From contig NZ_JBBOUU010000001.1 of assembly GCF_038006205.1 (NCBI RefSeq), forward strand, positions 3,600,001 through 3,664,000: 64,000 bases of DNA. Reading direction: 5' to 3'. Both the position numbers and the translations under genes were made by a program. Every line of letters starts with the position of its first letter. Within the stretch, counting starts at the first letter, position 1. The notes under the pieces are model-generated. The model did not search any database. It saw nothing but the letters and a program-made list of their open reading frames with translations, and was not told the origin of the DNA. Positions 43,416-53,077 of this stretch are shown in pieces. This stretch comes from Solibacillus sp. FSL R7-0668. GTDB taxonomy: Bacteria > Bacillota > Bacilli > Bacillales_A > Planococcaceae.

Positions 43416-44120
43416 TTAGATTTCGCATGAATCATCCGTGCATGTAGCACCATTACCACCCTGCATTTTTAATGGTTTACGTAAGCCCGCCTCTTGTGCT
43501 GCTTTTTCGATGGCTTGTTCAAACACTTCTTTTGGTTGTGCGCCTGAAATACCATATTTTTGATCAATTACAAAGAAAGGCACGCCTCGTACACCTAGTT
43601 GTTGTGCAACGGCAATATCTTGTTGCATCTCCGCTAAATAATCATCACTTGCTAATATGGCTTGCGCTTGTTCACGCACTAAACCAACTTCCTCAGCGAT
43701 TTTTAGTAAGGTTTCATCTAGTCCAATTAATTGACCCTCTGTAAAATAAGCCTTTAATACGCGTTCTGAAAATGCTTTGCCCTTGCCTTTTGTTTCAGCC
43801 CACTTTGCTAAACGGTGTGCTTTCACTGTATTGGCATTTTTCATTTCATCGAAGTTAAAATTCAATCCAACTTCACTGGCACGGCCTACTATATTTTGCG
43901 TCATGTTTTTCACTTCTTCGATTGACATGCCGTACTTTTGTTGTAAGCTCTCATACACCGGCTCTGATGCATCTTCCTTCACTGTCGGATCTAGTAAATA
44001 ACTTTTCAGCTCTACTTCAATAGCCTCTCCGTAACCTGCTTGTTCTAATACTTGCTCTAATTGTGTTTTACCAATATAACAAAATGGACACACATAATCT
44101 GACCATACTTCAATTTTCAT
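43416..44120 (-). CDS. DsbA-family oxidoreductase (FrnE-like)
   Basis: 234 residues from the ATG at 44120 (GGAG eight bases upstream); the GTG at 44129 overlaps that site. Thioredoxin fold with CPFC at residues 12-15 (VWSDYVCPFCYIGK), the cis-proline loop RGVPFFVIDQKYGISGAQ and a C-terminal cysteine tail (CTDDSCEI). No signal peptide, so a cytoplasmic DSBA-like thiol oxidoreductase of the FrnE/YwbO type, likely acting in thiol or oxidative stress. Confidence 0.92.
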   Translation of the reverse strand: MKIEVWSDYVCPFCYIGKTQLEQVLEQAGYGEAIEVELKSYLLDPTVKEDASEPVYESLQQKYGMSIEEVKNMTQNIVGRASEVGLNFNFDEMKNANTVKAHRLAKWAETKGKGKAFSERVLKAYFTEGQLIGLDETLLKIAEEVGLVREQAQAILASDDYLAEMQQDIAVAQQLGVRGVPFFVIDQKYGISGAQPKEVFEQAIEKAAQEAGLRKPLKMQGGNGATCTDDSCEI

Positions 44121-44234
44121 TTTTCTCACTCCTTATCCACCTCATTGTAATGAGTTCACATTAAAAAGTACAATTAAGTGTACTTGTATAAAATACTGTT
44201 CAATGAATCATACTGAAAAATAAAAGGTGATTAT

Positions 44235-45611
44235 TTGAGACAATCGCTCTGGCTATCTGACCAGCAACCTAGCTCTGCTCCATCTGTCCAACAGTCGATT
44301 ACTTGCGACATTTGTATCGTAGGAGGGGGCATTAGTGGCATTTATAGTGCCTATGTATTAGCAAAACAAGGCTTTTCAGTTGTACTAATTGAAGGATTAT
44401 CACATTTTGCCAACGGAACAACTGCCTACTCCACTGGCAAATTATCCACACAGCATGATTTAATTTATTCCAAGCTTTCGCTAGAAGATGGGCTTCTTTA
44501 TTACAAAGCAAATCGTCAAGCAATTGAACAAGTTATGGAGCAAAATCCAGCGAGCTTTTCACGCGCTACATCCTTTTTATATAGCACCACGCAACAAGGC
44601 AAGGCGCAATTGATGGAGGAAGCGCGACGCTATGAACAATTAGGCATCCCTCATATCGCAACAAAGGAAACAGAGCTTGCACTTTCCGTCGAGCTGGCTC
44701 TCGGTATAAAGGACGAGGCACAAATTAACCCTGTCGCCTTTACTAATCACTTTGCGGCACTGGCTAAAAAGCATGGGGCACAGCTCTATTTAAATACACG
44801 TATTACAAAAATCGAGTTAAAAAAGCGCCTTTTGCTAACAAATTTAGCGCATTCTATACACTATAAAAAGCTTATTTTATGTACGCATTACCCCATTGAA
44901 GCTTTAAAAAATTTAACGATGCTCAAATTACAAGTAAGCCGTTCCTATTTATCCGCAACAAAGTGCAATGATTTACTTGAGGGACAATATTTAAGCATCG
45001 ATCCATCCAGTCGAACAATTCGAACGGCCGTCATGGGGGAGGATTCTTATTTACTATATGGGGGCTATTCACATATAGTTGGAAAGCAATCTGATGTGAA
45101 TTACTTCGGGTCCCTTCAGCATGAGGTGCAGACGTTGTTTGAACTACCGGCACCTAGCTTTTGCTGGGATGCACAGGACATGATGACATTTGATCAAATC
45201 CCATATATTGGGCAAGTAGACGAGTCCGATGATTCGCTCTATATGGCAACAGGCTTTAATAAATGGGGGCTGTCCTCATCACTTGTCGCGGGGCATTTGC
45301 TCTGTGATTTATTAAAAGGAATAAAAAATCCCACTAGCGCCTTATTTTCACCGAGTCGCTCGAATTTTGGGAAAGCATTATATTTTATGTTGCAAAACGG
45401 AAGCTTTATCGGGAAGGAATTTGTCAAAGGCTATGTAACCCGCCAAGATGCACCGCGCTGTACGCATTTAGGCTGTAAAACAAGATGGAATGAAGACGAT
45501 GAGACTTGGGACTGTCCATGTCATGGCTCACGCTACAATAAAGACGGCCAAGTAATCGAGGGACCTGCTGTTTATCCGCTTGACATCAAAAAATCCGGTC
45601 ATTCCAATTAA
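44235..45611 (+). CDS. FAD-dependent oxidoreductase with C-terminal Rieske domain (YhfW-like), TTG start
   Basis: 458 residues from a TTG behind AAAGGTG. A DAO-type FAD domain begins with CDICIVGGGISGIYSAYVLA and covers about 25-375. The last 50 residues are a Rieske [2Fe-2S] domain: CTHLGCK and CPCHGSRY supply the Cys-His/Cys-His ligands. B. subtilis YhfW has the same fusion. The substrate is unknown; the Rieske centre suggests electron transfer to or from the flavin. Confidence 0.92.
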   Translation: MRQSLWLSDQQPSSAPSVQQSITCDICIVGGGISGIYSAYVLAKQGFSVVLIEGLSHFANGTTAYSTGKLSTQHDLIYSKLSLEDGLLYYKANRQAIEQVMEQNPASFSRATSFLYSTTQQGKAQLMEEARRYEQLGIPHIATKETELALSVELALGIKDEAQINPVAFTNHFAALAKKHGAQLYLNTRITKIELKKRLLLTNLAHSIHYKKLILCTHYPIEALKNLTMLKLQVSRSYLSATKCNDLLEGQYLSIDPSSRTIRTAVMGEDSYLLYGGYSHIVGKQSDVNYFGSLQHEVQTLFELPAPSFCWDAQDMMTFDQIPYIGQVDESDDSLYMATGFNKWGLSSSLVAGHLLCDLLKGIKNPTSALFSPSRSNFGKALYFMLQNGSFIGKEFVKGYVTRQDAPRCTHLGCKTRWNEDDETWDCPCHGSRYNKDGQVIEGPAVYPLDIKKSGHSN

Positions 45612-45630
45612 GGAATACCGGAATTTTTTT
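45588..45630. terminator. Bidirectional terminator, FAD-Rieske / ppaC
   Basis: TCCGG..ATTCC and GGAAT..CCGGA pair (one bulged base) between A- and T-tracts. Confidence 0.88.
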
Positions 45631-45631
45631 A

Positions 45632-46558
45632 TTATTTTAAGCCTTCTGTTAAGACAGGAACGATTTGTTTTTTACGAGACACAACGCCTGGTAAAGCAAT
45701 TCGACCATTAATAATTTCTGCACCAAAGCTTCGCGCTGCCGCTTCTGCAACTTGTCCTGCAGCGACTGCCGTTGAATCGTTATTTAAAATGTCTGTTACG
45801 ACGAAGAAGAATAAATCTAACCCGTTGTCCGCTACATTTTTATTTAATAAGTTCACTAGCTCTGTTTGACGACTTAATACGTCCTCGATATCTACTGCGT
45901 TTACCTGCGCAACTGTTGCTTTGTATTCGCCAAACTCGAAACCTTTTGCGTCTAATGATAATAAGTCTTCTAATGACTTATCTGAAAGGTCTGCACCTGC
46001 TTTTAACATAGCTAAGCCGTATTCCGCTGCGTCAACACCTGCGATTTCAGCTAATTCTGCACCTGCTTTTACATCTTGCTCTGTGCAAGTTGGTGATTTG
46101 AATAATAATGTATCTGAAACAATAGCTGATAACATAAGACCCGCGATGTTTGCAGGAATTGCTACGTCATTTTCTTTAAATAATTTATTTAAAATCGTAG
46201 CCGTACAACCAACTGGCTCTGCACGGAAGTAAAGTGGGTCAGCTGTTTGGAAATTGGCAATACGGTGGTGATCGATGACTTCTGAAATTTGAACTTCTTC
46301 AATACCATCCGCTGATTGTTGGAATTCATTGTGGTCTACTAAGATTACTTGAGTTGTCTCGTCTTTTACGTTAGCGATTAAGCGCGGTGCTTCGAAACCA
46401 AATTTGTCTAACGCAAATTGTGTTTCATTATTCACTTCACCTAAACGTACGGCTTCTGCATCTACACCTACTTGTTGCTTTAAGTATGCATAAACGATAG
46501 CAGATGTAATTGTATCTGTATCTGGATTTTTATGTCCGAAAACTAATGTTTTACTCAT
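45632..46558 (-). CDS. ppaC: Manganese-dependent inorganic pyrophosphatase
   Basis: 308 residues, class II pyrophosphatase. [23 protein letters not shown] and [11 protein letters not shown] give the DHH metal ligands; the DHHA2 domain ends in [13 protein letters not shown]. It hydrolyses PPi and needs Mn, linking it functionally to MntR. Good ribosome site GGAGGA. Confidence 0.97.
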   Translation of the reverse strand: MSKTLVFGHKNPDTDTITSAIVYAYLKQQVGVDAEAVRLGEVNNETQFALDKFGFEAPRLIANVKDETTQVILVDHNEFQQSADGIEEVQISEVIDHHRIANFQTADPLYFRAEPVGCTATILNKLFKENDVAIPANIAGLMLSAIVSDTLLFKSPTCTEQDVKAGAELAEIAGVDAAEYGLAMLKAGADLSDKSLEDLLSLDAKGFEFGEYKATVAQVNAVDIEDVLSRQTELVNLLNKNVADNGLDLFFFVVTDILNNDSTAVAAGQVAEAAARSFGAEIINGRIALPGVVSRKKQIVPVLTEGLK

Positions 46559-46676
46559 GAGTTGATCCTCCTATATAAAATACGCTTCGATTACCATTTT
46601 AACATAACGCTTTATAGAGAAAAATAGAAGTTTTCTTGTAGTTTTTGTTTAAAATTTAATATATAATAATAATTTT

Positions 46677-46706
46677 TTGATATTTTTGATGTATTTGTTA
46701 TACAAT
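46677..46706 (+). promoter_or_regulatory. SigA promoter of the two-domain GNAT gene
   Basis: TTGATA, 18 bases, TACAAT, 37 bases before the start; AT-rich DNA upstream could act as an UP element. Confidence 0.5.
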
Positions 46707-46742
46707 AGGCTTTGGAAATGAAAAGAAATGAGGAATTCCCCA

Positions 46743-47531
46743 ATGAAGAAGATGGAAAGGAAATATATTCCATTAGCACGTTTTTTTGAAGCCTGTACGC
46801 AAAGTACATTTACTCTTACATATGATGAAATTCAAAATATTATGGGTCATGAACTACCAAACGCAGCGTATTTAAACGTAAGCTGGTGGAAAAAAACGAA
46901 GGCGCCTTCCACGCATTTTTTTGCTTGGATTAACTATGATTACTATGTAACGAATGTCAATTTAGGACATTCAGTAACATATTCATGTACCGAGCAAGAT
47001 GCTATTAGTGACGCTAAGCCACAAAACACCTATATTACACGGCCTATTGAAGCAAATGATGCCCGTGCCTATATTAATTTACAAGAAGAATTATTCACAC
47101 AATCTTCTTTTTGTTATTATCACCCGCAAGAGCGTAATTTAACTGTACAACAAGTACGTAAAACGATTGCAGATTGGCGCAAAGACAAAACAAGTACTGT
47201 GCTTCTTTGCATATACAATGGACATTTTGCAGGCTATGCCGCGCTTTTAGGCAATACAGCCTCTAAGACCAAGCATCTTGCACATGTACGCATCGCAATT
47301 CACAAAGATTTTCAACAAAAGGGCCTTGCTACCGTTCTATTAAAAGAGGCTGAAAAATGGGCTCGTACAAACACCATTTCACGTTTAGAAGCCAGTGTGA
47401 CAACAACAAACACAGCAGCTCAACATTTATTCGACAAGCTCAACTATGTCAAAGAAGGTACACGTACACAGGCAATCAAAATCGATGACCAATTCGTCGA
47501 TGAAATACTATACAGCAAGATTTTAAAATAG
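46743..47531 (+). CDS. GNAT acetyltransferase with N-terminal DUF7662-like domain
   Basis: 262 residues from the ATG at 46743 (GAGG nine bases upstream). The first 80 or so residues (KYIPLARFFEACTQSTFTLT, IMGHELPNAAYLNVSWWKK) resemble the small domain that is often a stand-alone protein of unknown role (DUF7662-like). From about residue 100 a GNAT domain follows, with acetyl-CoA loop HKDFQQKGLATVLLKEAEKW and LEASVTTTNTAAQHLFDKLN. The fusion is less usual; substrate unknown. Confidence 0.85.
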   Translation: MKKMERKYIPLARFFEACTQSTFTLTYDEIQNIMGHELPNAAYLNVSWWKKTKAPSTHFFAWINYDYYVTNVNLGHSVTYSCTEQDAISDAKPQNTYITRPIEANDARAYINLQEELFTQSSFCYYHPQERNLTVQQVRKTIADWRKDKTSTVLLCIYNGHFAGYAALLGNTASKTKHLAHVRIAIHKDFQQKGLATVLLKEAEKWARTNTISRLEASVTTTNTAAQHLFDKLNYVKEGTRTQAIKIDDQFVDEILYSKILK

Positions 47532-47570
47532 AAAAAAACGTAAAGGTCCCCTATAACCTTTACGTTTTTT
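47532..47570. terminator. Bidirectional terminator, GNAT / RpiR genes
   Basis: AAAAAACGTAAAGG and CCTTTACGTTTTTT form a 14-bp stem. Confidence 0.92.
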
Positions 47571-47572
47571 CA

Positions 47573-48415
47573 TTAGCTAATTGCGATGAGCTTCGGTTGG
47601 CTTCCAATTTTTTGTTGCTGTTTAAATTCTTCATATTGCTGTGGTTGTTGACTGACCATTTCTTCCACTAATACATGCAATAATGCAAAAATTGCAATCG
47701 TACATGTAGCGCCACCCTCCTGCGCAGATGGCACATATAAAACAACATCCGCAGGTTCATCGGAAGTTAATGGCTTATCACGAATCGCTATCACCTTTAC
47801 ATTTTTACGTTTCGCAATTTCTACAGTCGTTGCCACATCTTCATATTCATCATCCAAAGCAATCATGAACAATAATGAATGCTCATCCATCATTGCAAGC
47901 TGATGGGCAATTTTGTCTGCTTCATGATCGATTGAAAATACATTCTTTCGTTGCATATCTAAATTCGTATACATCCACAACGCAGCAGCTGCAGATTGTC
48001 TAAATCCTAAGAAATGAATACTTTTTGCGTTATGCAATAATTGAATCGCTTGTTTAACATCCTGCTCCACTAACTCATTAAATGTTTTTGAAATGCCTGC
48101 TAAATCTTGTTTTACAATTTGGGCACCGAGCTGATTTTTAATTTTTTTCGTAGGCAATGCCTTTTTTACAGCCGTCATTTCACCCTTATCAATCAAATAT
48201 GCCTTTATTTGATCTTGCAAATCACTAAAGCCCGATAAATCCATCGCATAGCAAAAGCGAATCACCGTCGATTCACTCACATCTGCCAAACGACCTACTT
48301 CCGAAGCAATTTGTGTTGCGACCACATTCGGATTATCCATTACAAATTGGGCAACTTTACGCTGTCCTTTGGATAAACGAATGTATTTTCTTTTAATTTC
48401 TTCGCAAATACTCAA
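47573..48415 (-). CDS. RpiR/MurR-family transcriptional regulator, probable TTG start
   Basis: 281 residues from a TTG at 48415 just behind GGAGAGGGAG; the ATG at 48445 would add ten basic residues that the family lacks. N-terminal RpiR helix-turn-helix (LSKGQRKVAQFVMDNP, EVGRLADVSESTVIRFCYAM) and C-terminal SIS sugar-phosphate domain (AKSIHFLGFRQSAAAALWMY). Usually controls sugar or amino-sugar catabolism; no such genes are adjacent, so targets are unknown. Confidence 0.9.
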   Translation of the reverse strand: MSICEEIKRKYIRLSKGQRKVAQFVMDNPNVVATQIASEVGRLADVSESTVIRFCYAMDLSGFSDLQDQIKAYLIDKGEMTAVKKALPTKKIKNQLGAQIVKQDLAGISKTFNELVEQDVKQAIQLLHNAKSIHFLGFRQSAAAALWMYTNLDMQRKNVFSIDHEADKIAHQLAMMDEHSLLFMIALDDEYEDVATTVEIAKRKNVKVIAIRDKPLTSDEPADVVLYVPSAQEGGATCTIAIFALLHVLVEEMVSQQPQQYEEFKQQQKIGSQPKLIAIS

Positions 48416-48748
48416 CTTTCTCCCTCTCCTTTTCTCTAGCTCCATTCCATTTTCCTATTACCTATATGCTTTACTATATATGTGTGAAATTAATCCCAAA
48501 ATAAAGAAGGCACACAATGCTGTATCAAATTGCGTACAAAATTCCTAATAATAAAAAATACAGTAACATGAATATTAATAGAATTCAACGAGTTTTCTGA
48601 AAAAACTTTAGTCAACTAAAGAATTGACGATTTTATGTAGAAAACTGACATGATTTCGTAAAGATTTAAAGAATACAAAAAGAATTATTAAGCATGTACT
48701 TTTCTTATAAAATTACTACGATTAAATATATTGTATATTTGATGTTTA
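48416..48748. other. About 330 bases without a gene between the RpiR and NiaP-like genes
   Basis: AT-rich. It should hold the RpiR promoter on the minus strand, but no clear hexamers, repeats or small reading frame with a ribosome site stand out. Confidence 0.4.
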
Positions 48749-48780
48749 AAAGGGCCCATTTCATGTAGAAATGAGCCCTT
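48749..48780 (-). terminator. Terminator of the NiaP-like transporter gene
   Basis: AAGGGCTCATTTC and GAAATGGGCCCTT pair on the minus strand (one G-U), followed by TTAAA. Confidence 0.78.
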
Positions 48781-48794
48781 CAAATTAGAAGGCG

Positions 48795-50030
48795 TTATTG
48801 TAATTCCGTTTGCTTTGTTTCTTTGCCTAAGAATATAACCCCAAGTACACCAATGATAATAGCTCCACAGAAAATCGTGAAGATGTAGCTAATATCATAC
48901 CCTTTGGCAAGTAGGGACCCTACTAATAACGGGCCAAAAATACCACCGACACGTCCGACCGCTGCCGCCATTCCTGCGCCTGTTCCACGCACAATGGCAG
49001 GATATTGCTCTGGCGTGTACGCATATAACGCGCCCCATGCACCTAAATTAAAGAACGATAAGAACATCCCCGAAATAAGTAATGTTGTTGCCGTTTCAGC
49101 ACCACCAAATACAAATGCACTTGCCGCCGTTCCTAATAAATATGTAACAAGTACAAATTTGCGTCCGAATTTTTCGATGAACCATGCTGCCGTAAAGTAA
49201 CCCGGCAATTGGGCCAATGTCATGATTAATACATATTTAAAGCTGGAAATTAAATCAAAGCCTTTTCCAACCATAACACTTGGTAACCATAAGAACATAC
49301 CATAATAAGAAAATACAACAGCAAACCATAAAATCCACAGCATTAATGTATTGCGCGCGTATTTTTTATGCCATACTTCTGCGATATTTTGAAAAACTGA
49401 GCGTTTTTTCGATTCAGCTTTTACTACAAACTGTGGTGAGTCAGGTAGCTTCATACGAATGTAGATTGCATAAAACGCTGGTAAAGCTGTTAATAATAAT
49501 GCCACACGCCAACCTTCAATTGGCCAAAAATCTGCTGGAATAACGAAATAGGATATCACAGCAGCAATTAACCAGCCACCAGCCCAAAAGCTTTCTAATA
49601 AAACAACGACGCGTCCACGTTCTTCTGCTTTTACACTTTCTGAAACAAGCGTTGATGCAACCGGTAGTTCACCACCAAGCCCCATTCCTACAAAGAAACG
49701 TAATAGTAAAAATGCTGTTAACGTTGTCGTAAAGGCGGATAAACCACTTGCCACAGAAAATATAATTAACGTCCACATAAAAATTTGTTTACGTCCGACT
49801 TTATCTGCTAATACTCCAAACAGTAGTGCACCCACTGCCATACCAATAGAGTTAATGGAACCGATCCAACCCATTTGGGTACTATTCAATCCCCAATCTA
49901 CCGCAAGCGCTGCAATAACGAACGAAAGAATACCGACATCCATTGCATCAAACATCCATCCAACACCCGCAACGCCTAGTAATTTATTGCGTGATAGTGG
50001 CTGTGGTTGTTGTTGTTTTTGTTCGGTCAT
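48795..50030 (-). CDS. niaP: MFS transporter, niacin permease NiaP-like
   Basis: 411 residues from the ATG at 50030 (GGTGG nine bases upstream); the frame to 50108 runs through the promoter. Twelve membrane helices. Long stretches match B. subtilis NiaP (YceI), for example RKLLGVAGxGWxFDAMDVGI-type start, GMGLGGELPVASTLVSE, FSYYGMFLWLPSVM, SFFNLGAWGxLYAYTPEQYP and the end GKETKQTEL. It imports nicotinate/nicotinamide for NAD synthesis; the substrate is inferred from this similarity. Confidence 0.85.
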   Translation of the reverse strand: MTEQKQQQPQPLSRNKLLGVAGVGWMFDAMDVGILSFVIAALAVDWGLNSTQMGWIGSINSIGMAVGALLFGVLADKVGRKQIFMWTLIIFSVASGLSAFTTTLTAFLLLRFFVGMGLGGELPVASTLVSESVKAEERGRVVVLLESFWAGGWLIAAVISYFVIPADFWPIEGWRVALLLTALPAFYAIYIRMKLPDSPQFVVKAESKKRSVFQNIAEVWHKKYARNTLMLWILWFAVVFSYYGMFLWLPSVMVGKGFDLISSFKYVLIMTLAQLPGYFTAAWFIEKFGRKFVLVTYLLGTAASAFVFGGAETATTLLISGMFLSFFNLGAWGALYAYTPEQYPAIVRGTGAGMAAAVGRVGGIFGPLLVGSLLAKGYDISYIFTIFCGAIIIGVLGVIFLGKETKQTELQ

Positions 50031-50079
50031 TTTACTTTTCCACCTTCCACTTGTCTTTACACTTGACTTAACGTTTTCT

Positions 50080-50108
50080 ATCATACATTTATTTCGTAAA
50101 AGTGACAA
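50080..50108 (-). promoter_or_regulatory. SigA promoter of niaP
   Basis: TTGTCA (50108-50103), 17 bases, TATGAT (50085-50080) on the minus strand. Confidence 0.72.
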
Positions 50109-50154
50109 CTATTATCTAATTTATTGAATTGTATGGACAATTTATCGTTTCCTA

Positions 50155-50183
50155 TTGAAATAGACATCTTATAGGTTTAAAAT
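50155..50183 (+). promoter_or_regulatory. SigA promoter of thrC-thrB
   Basis: TTGAAA, 17 bases, TAAAAT. The inverted repeat AGACAT-N14-ATGTCT (50162-50187) spans its spacer and -10 and is a candidate operator. Confidence 0.6.
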
Positions 50184-50240
50184 GTCTTGTATATAAAAAC
50201 AACTGTTCATCTAGCGTGAACAAAAGGAGCTAATTTGTCT

Positions 50241-51299
50241 ATGTGGAAAGGTCTTATCGAAGAATATAAACAATATTTACCTGTTACAGAAAATACACCT
50301 GCTTTATCTTTAAATGAAGGAAACACACCACTTATCCCTTTAGTGAACTTATCTAAAGAGTTAGGAATTGAGCTTTACGGGAAAATTGAAGGCGCTAACC
50401 CTACTGGTTCATTCAAGGATCGTGGCATGGTATTTGCTGTTGCTAAAGCCATTGAAGAAGGTTCAAAGGTTGTTATTTGTGCCTCTACAGGAAATACATC
50501 TGCGGCAGCTGCTGCTTATGCAACTCGTGCTGGCATCCAATCCATCGTCGTGATTCCAAAAGGAAAAGTCGCGCTTGGTAAACTTGCTCAAGCCTGCATG
50601 TATGGCGCAAAAATTATTGAAATTGACGGCAACTTTGATGATGCCCTTAATATTGTGCGCAAAATTGGGGAAACTACTCCTATCGCCCTTGTTAACTCAG
50701 TTAATCCATACCGTATTGAAGGACAAAAAACTGCGGCCTTCGAAATTGTTGATCAGCTTGGGCAAGCACCAGACTATTTATGTATCCCAGTAGGTAACGC
50801 AGGAAATATTACAGCGTACTGGAAAGGCTTTAAAGAATATAATGAAGCAAAACAATCAGGTCTTCCTAAAATGTACGGCTTTGAAGCAGAGGGTGCTGCA
50901 GCCATCGTAAAAGGTGAACCAATTGCTAATCCAGAAACAGTCGCAACAGCAATTCGTATTGGGAATCCTGCAAGCTGGAAATTCGCTGAAGCTGCACGTG
51001 ACGAATCAGGCGGTATTATCGATTCTGTAACAGATGAAGAAATTTTAGCAGCCTATCAATTAATCGCAGGTCGTGAAGGAATTTTTGTTGAGCCAGGCTC
51101 TGCTGCATCATTAGCAGGTGTGATTAAATCTGTAAAAGCAGGGAAAATTGCTCCTGGTAGCCGAGTTGTTACGGTATTTACAGGTAACGGCTTAAAAGAC
51201 CCTGATACAGCGATGAATGTTTCAACTGTTGACCTAGTGTCACTTCAAAATGATGAGCAAGAAATCCGCAATTACATCGAAGGCGTATTCAATCTATGA
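50241..51299 (+). CDS. thrC: Threonine synthase
   Basis: 352 residues from the ATG at 50241, where similarity to B. subtilis ThrC (MWKGLI) begins; a TTG two codons earlier is five bases from GGAG and may be used. Fold-type II PLP enzyme: the PLP lysine is in [11 protein letters not shown] and the phosphate-binding loop in [13 protein letters not shown]. It converts O-phosphohomoserine to threonine. It overlaps thrB by four bases. hom, usually first in this operon, is absent here. Confidence 0.95.
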   Translation: MWKGLIEEYKQYLPVTENTPALSLNEGNTPLIPLVNLSKELGIELYGKIEGANPTGSFKDRGMVFAVAKAIEEGSKVVICASTGNTSAAAAAYATRAGIQSIVVIPKGKVALGKLAQACMYGAKIIEIDGNFDDALNIVRKIGETTPIALVNSVNPYRIEGQKTAAFEIVDQLGQAPDYLCIPVGNAGNITAYWKGFKEYNEAKQSGLPKMYGFEAEGAAAIVKGEPIANPETVATAIRIGNPASWKFAEAARDESGGIIDSVTDEEILAAYQLIAGREGIFVEPGSAASLAGVIKSVKAGKIAPGSRVVTVFTGNGLKDPDTAMNVSTVDLVSLQNDEQEIRNYIEGVFNL

Positions 51300-52204
51300 G
51301 TAAATGGCAAATCAAAGTCCCTGGTAGTACAGCAAATCTAGGACCTGGATTTGACTCGATTGGACTAGGGCTTTCTCTTTACTTAACATTAGACGTAACA
51401 TTACAAGGCAAGTGGGAATTCGTTCATATTGGTGAACATGTTCCTGCTGATACAACAGTTGAAACACATTTAATTTATAAAATCGCTCAGCAAGTAGCCG
51501 CACAGTATCATGCAAAGTTAAAGCCATGCAAAGTGGAGATGACCAGCGAATTACCACTTGCACGCGGTTTAGGTAGCAGTGCTGCAGCGATTGTTGCGGG
51601 AATTGAATTGGCCAATCTTTTAGGAGATTTGAACTTAACGACACAAGATAAGCTCGATATTTCTTCGCAAATTGAGGGCCATCCCGATAATGCAACCGCT
51701 TCTGTTCTTGGTGGTTTAACGATTTCTTCAATGAATGAACAAGGGCAGGTCGATACCCTGCATATTCCAGAAGTAGATGCAGCCTTTGTCGTGTTCATTC
51801 CAGATGTGGAGCTCAAAACAGCGGATTCACGAGATGTTCTACCACAGGATTTCAGCCGTGGCTATGCGGTTCGAGCAAGTGCTAATGCAAATATGCTCGC
51901 CGCCTCACTCATCGCAAAAGATTATGTACGTATCGGGCATTATATGGAGCAAGACCTGTTCCATGAGCCGTATCGAGCACAGTTAATTCCAAACTATGCT
52001 GAAATTCGTTTAGCCGCTAAACAGGCAGGTGCATACGGTACAGCATTAAGCGGGGCAGGTCCTACATTAATTTCGATTATTCCAACAGCCATTCAAGAGT
52101 CCTTTTTGAAGGCTATGAACGCACAGTTCCCAGGACATCGCATCGTCTTAACGCATGCAGATGCAATCGGCTCTCGCGTAGTGGCGTACGAACAAAAGTA
52201 TTAA
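51296..52204 (+). CDS. thrB: Homoserine kinase
   Basis: 302 residues, GHMP kinase. Start [22 protein letters not shown] loop [19 protein letters not shown], and C-terminal [17 protein letters not shown]. It makes O-phosphohomoserine, the substrate of ThrC; the two genes are translationally coupled through ATGA. Confidence 0.96.
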   Translation: MSKWQIKVPGSTANLGPGFDSIGLGLSLYLTLDVTLQGKWEFVHIGEHVPADTTVETHLIYKIAQQVAAQYHAKLKPCKVEMTSELPLARGLGSSAAAIVAGIELANLLGDLNLTTQDKLDISSQIEGHPDNATASVLGGLTISSMNEQGQVDTLHIPEVDAAFVVFIPDVELKTADSRDVLPQDFSRGYAVRASANANMLAASLIAKDYVRIGHYMEQDLFHEPYRAQLIPNYAEIRLAAKQAGAYGTALSGAGPTLISIIPTAIQESFLKAMNAQFPGHRIVLTHADAIGSRVVAYEQKY

Positions 52205-52207
52205 CCG

Positions 52208-52248
52208 AAAGAGTGCATGAAAAGATACGCTTTTCATGCACTCTTTCA
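52208..52248 (+). terminator. Terminator of thrC-thrB
   Basis: AAAGAGTGCATGAAAAG and CTTTTCATGCACTCTTT form a 17-bp stem. Confidence 0.92.
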
Positions 52249-52367
52249 TTTGATGGTGAGCAATTCCATATTTTCTCATACTAAAGACTGACATTTTACT
52301 ATTTTTGCATACTTTTCAATATAAATGGGTATATTAAGTAATCTACAAGTTGAAAGGGGTAATAGAT

Positions 52368-53015
52368 ATGAAAATTGCTGTGATTGGAGCTGCTGGTAAG
52401 GCAGGGACTCATATTTTACGTGAAGCAATAATGCGCAACCATGACACTACAGCCATCGTTAAAAATGGTGCAACATTACAGATCGAGGATGTACTAGTTA
52501 TTGAAAGTGATTTATTCCACTTAACAAAAGAACAACTTGCTCCTTTTAATATTATTGTCAATGCCTTTGCCCCATTACCGGGTGAGGCACATTTACACAT
52601 TACAGCCGGAAAGCACCTCATCTCGCTATTAGAAGGTACAGACCAAAAACTATTTGTCATCGGATGCTCGGGCTGTCTTTATGTCGATAAGGCCCATACA
52701 AAACGGTTGATGGACACCGAAGACTACCCAGAAGAGCTCGTTCCAAATGCGAAGGCACAATTGCAAAATTTACAAGATCTAGAAAATTCATCGATCAATT
52801 GGACTTTTGTCATTCCTTCTGCGATGTTCGACTCAGACGGGCCGCGTACAGGGCATTATATTACAGGCAATGAAAAGCTATTAGTCAACTCCCAGTACAA
52901 TAGTTATATAAGTTATGCAGACTTTGCCGTAGCCCTGTTAGATGAAATCGAAAATAATGAACACCCAAATACAAGCTTCACCGTTGCATCGGAAAATGTA
53001 ACAACCGCTTCATAA
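52368..53015 (+). CDS. NAD(P)-binding Rossmann protein (YwnB/BVR-B type)
   Basis: 215 residues from the ATG at 52368 (GGGG eight bases upstream). Dinucleotide motif VIGAAGKAGTHILREA at the N-terminus; NAFAPLPGEAHLHIT, VIGCSGCLYVDKAHTK and WTFVIPSAMFDSDGPRTGHY follow the pattern of the NAD(P)H-binding SDR subfamily that includes YwnB and biliverdin reductase B-like proteins. Substrate unknown. Confidence 0.85.
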   Translation: MKIAVIGAAGKAGTHILREAIMRNHDTTAIVKNGATLQIEDVLVIESDLFHLTKEQLAPFNIIVNAFAPLPGEAHLHITAGKHLISLLEGTDQKLFVIGCSGCLYVDKAHTKRLMDTEDYPEELVPNAKAQLQNLQDLENSSINWTFVIPSAMFDSDGPRTGHYITGNEKLLVNSQYNSYISYADFAVALLDEIENNEHPNTSFTVASENVTTAS

Positions 53016-53018
53016 TAC

Positions 53019-53066
53019 TATAAAAGCACCGAAATTTTACAGCGTGTAAAATTTCGGTGCTTTTTT
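53019..53066. terminator. Bidirectional terminator, Rossmann protein / ZIP transporter
   Basis: AAAAGCACCGAAATTTTACA pairs perfectly with TGTAAAATTTCGGTGCTTTT around GCG. Confidence 0.95.
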
Positions 53067-53077
53067 CAATTTCCTTA

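Noticed and set aside
52329-52345. GGGTATATT before the Rossmann-fold gene as a SigB -10
   Set aside because: No GTTTAA-like hexamer at 12-15 bases upstream.
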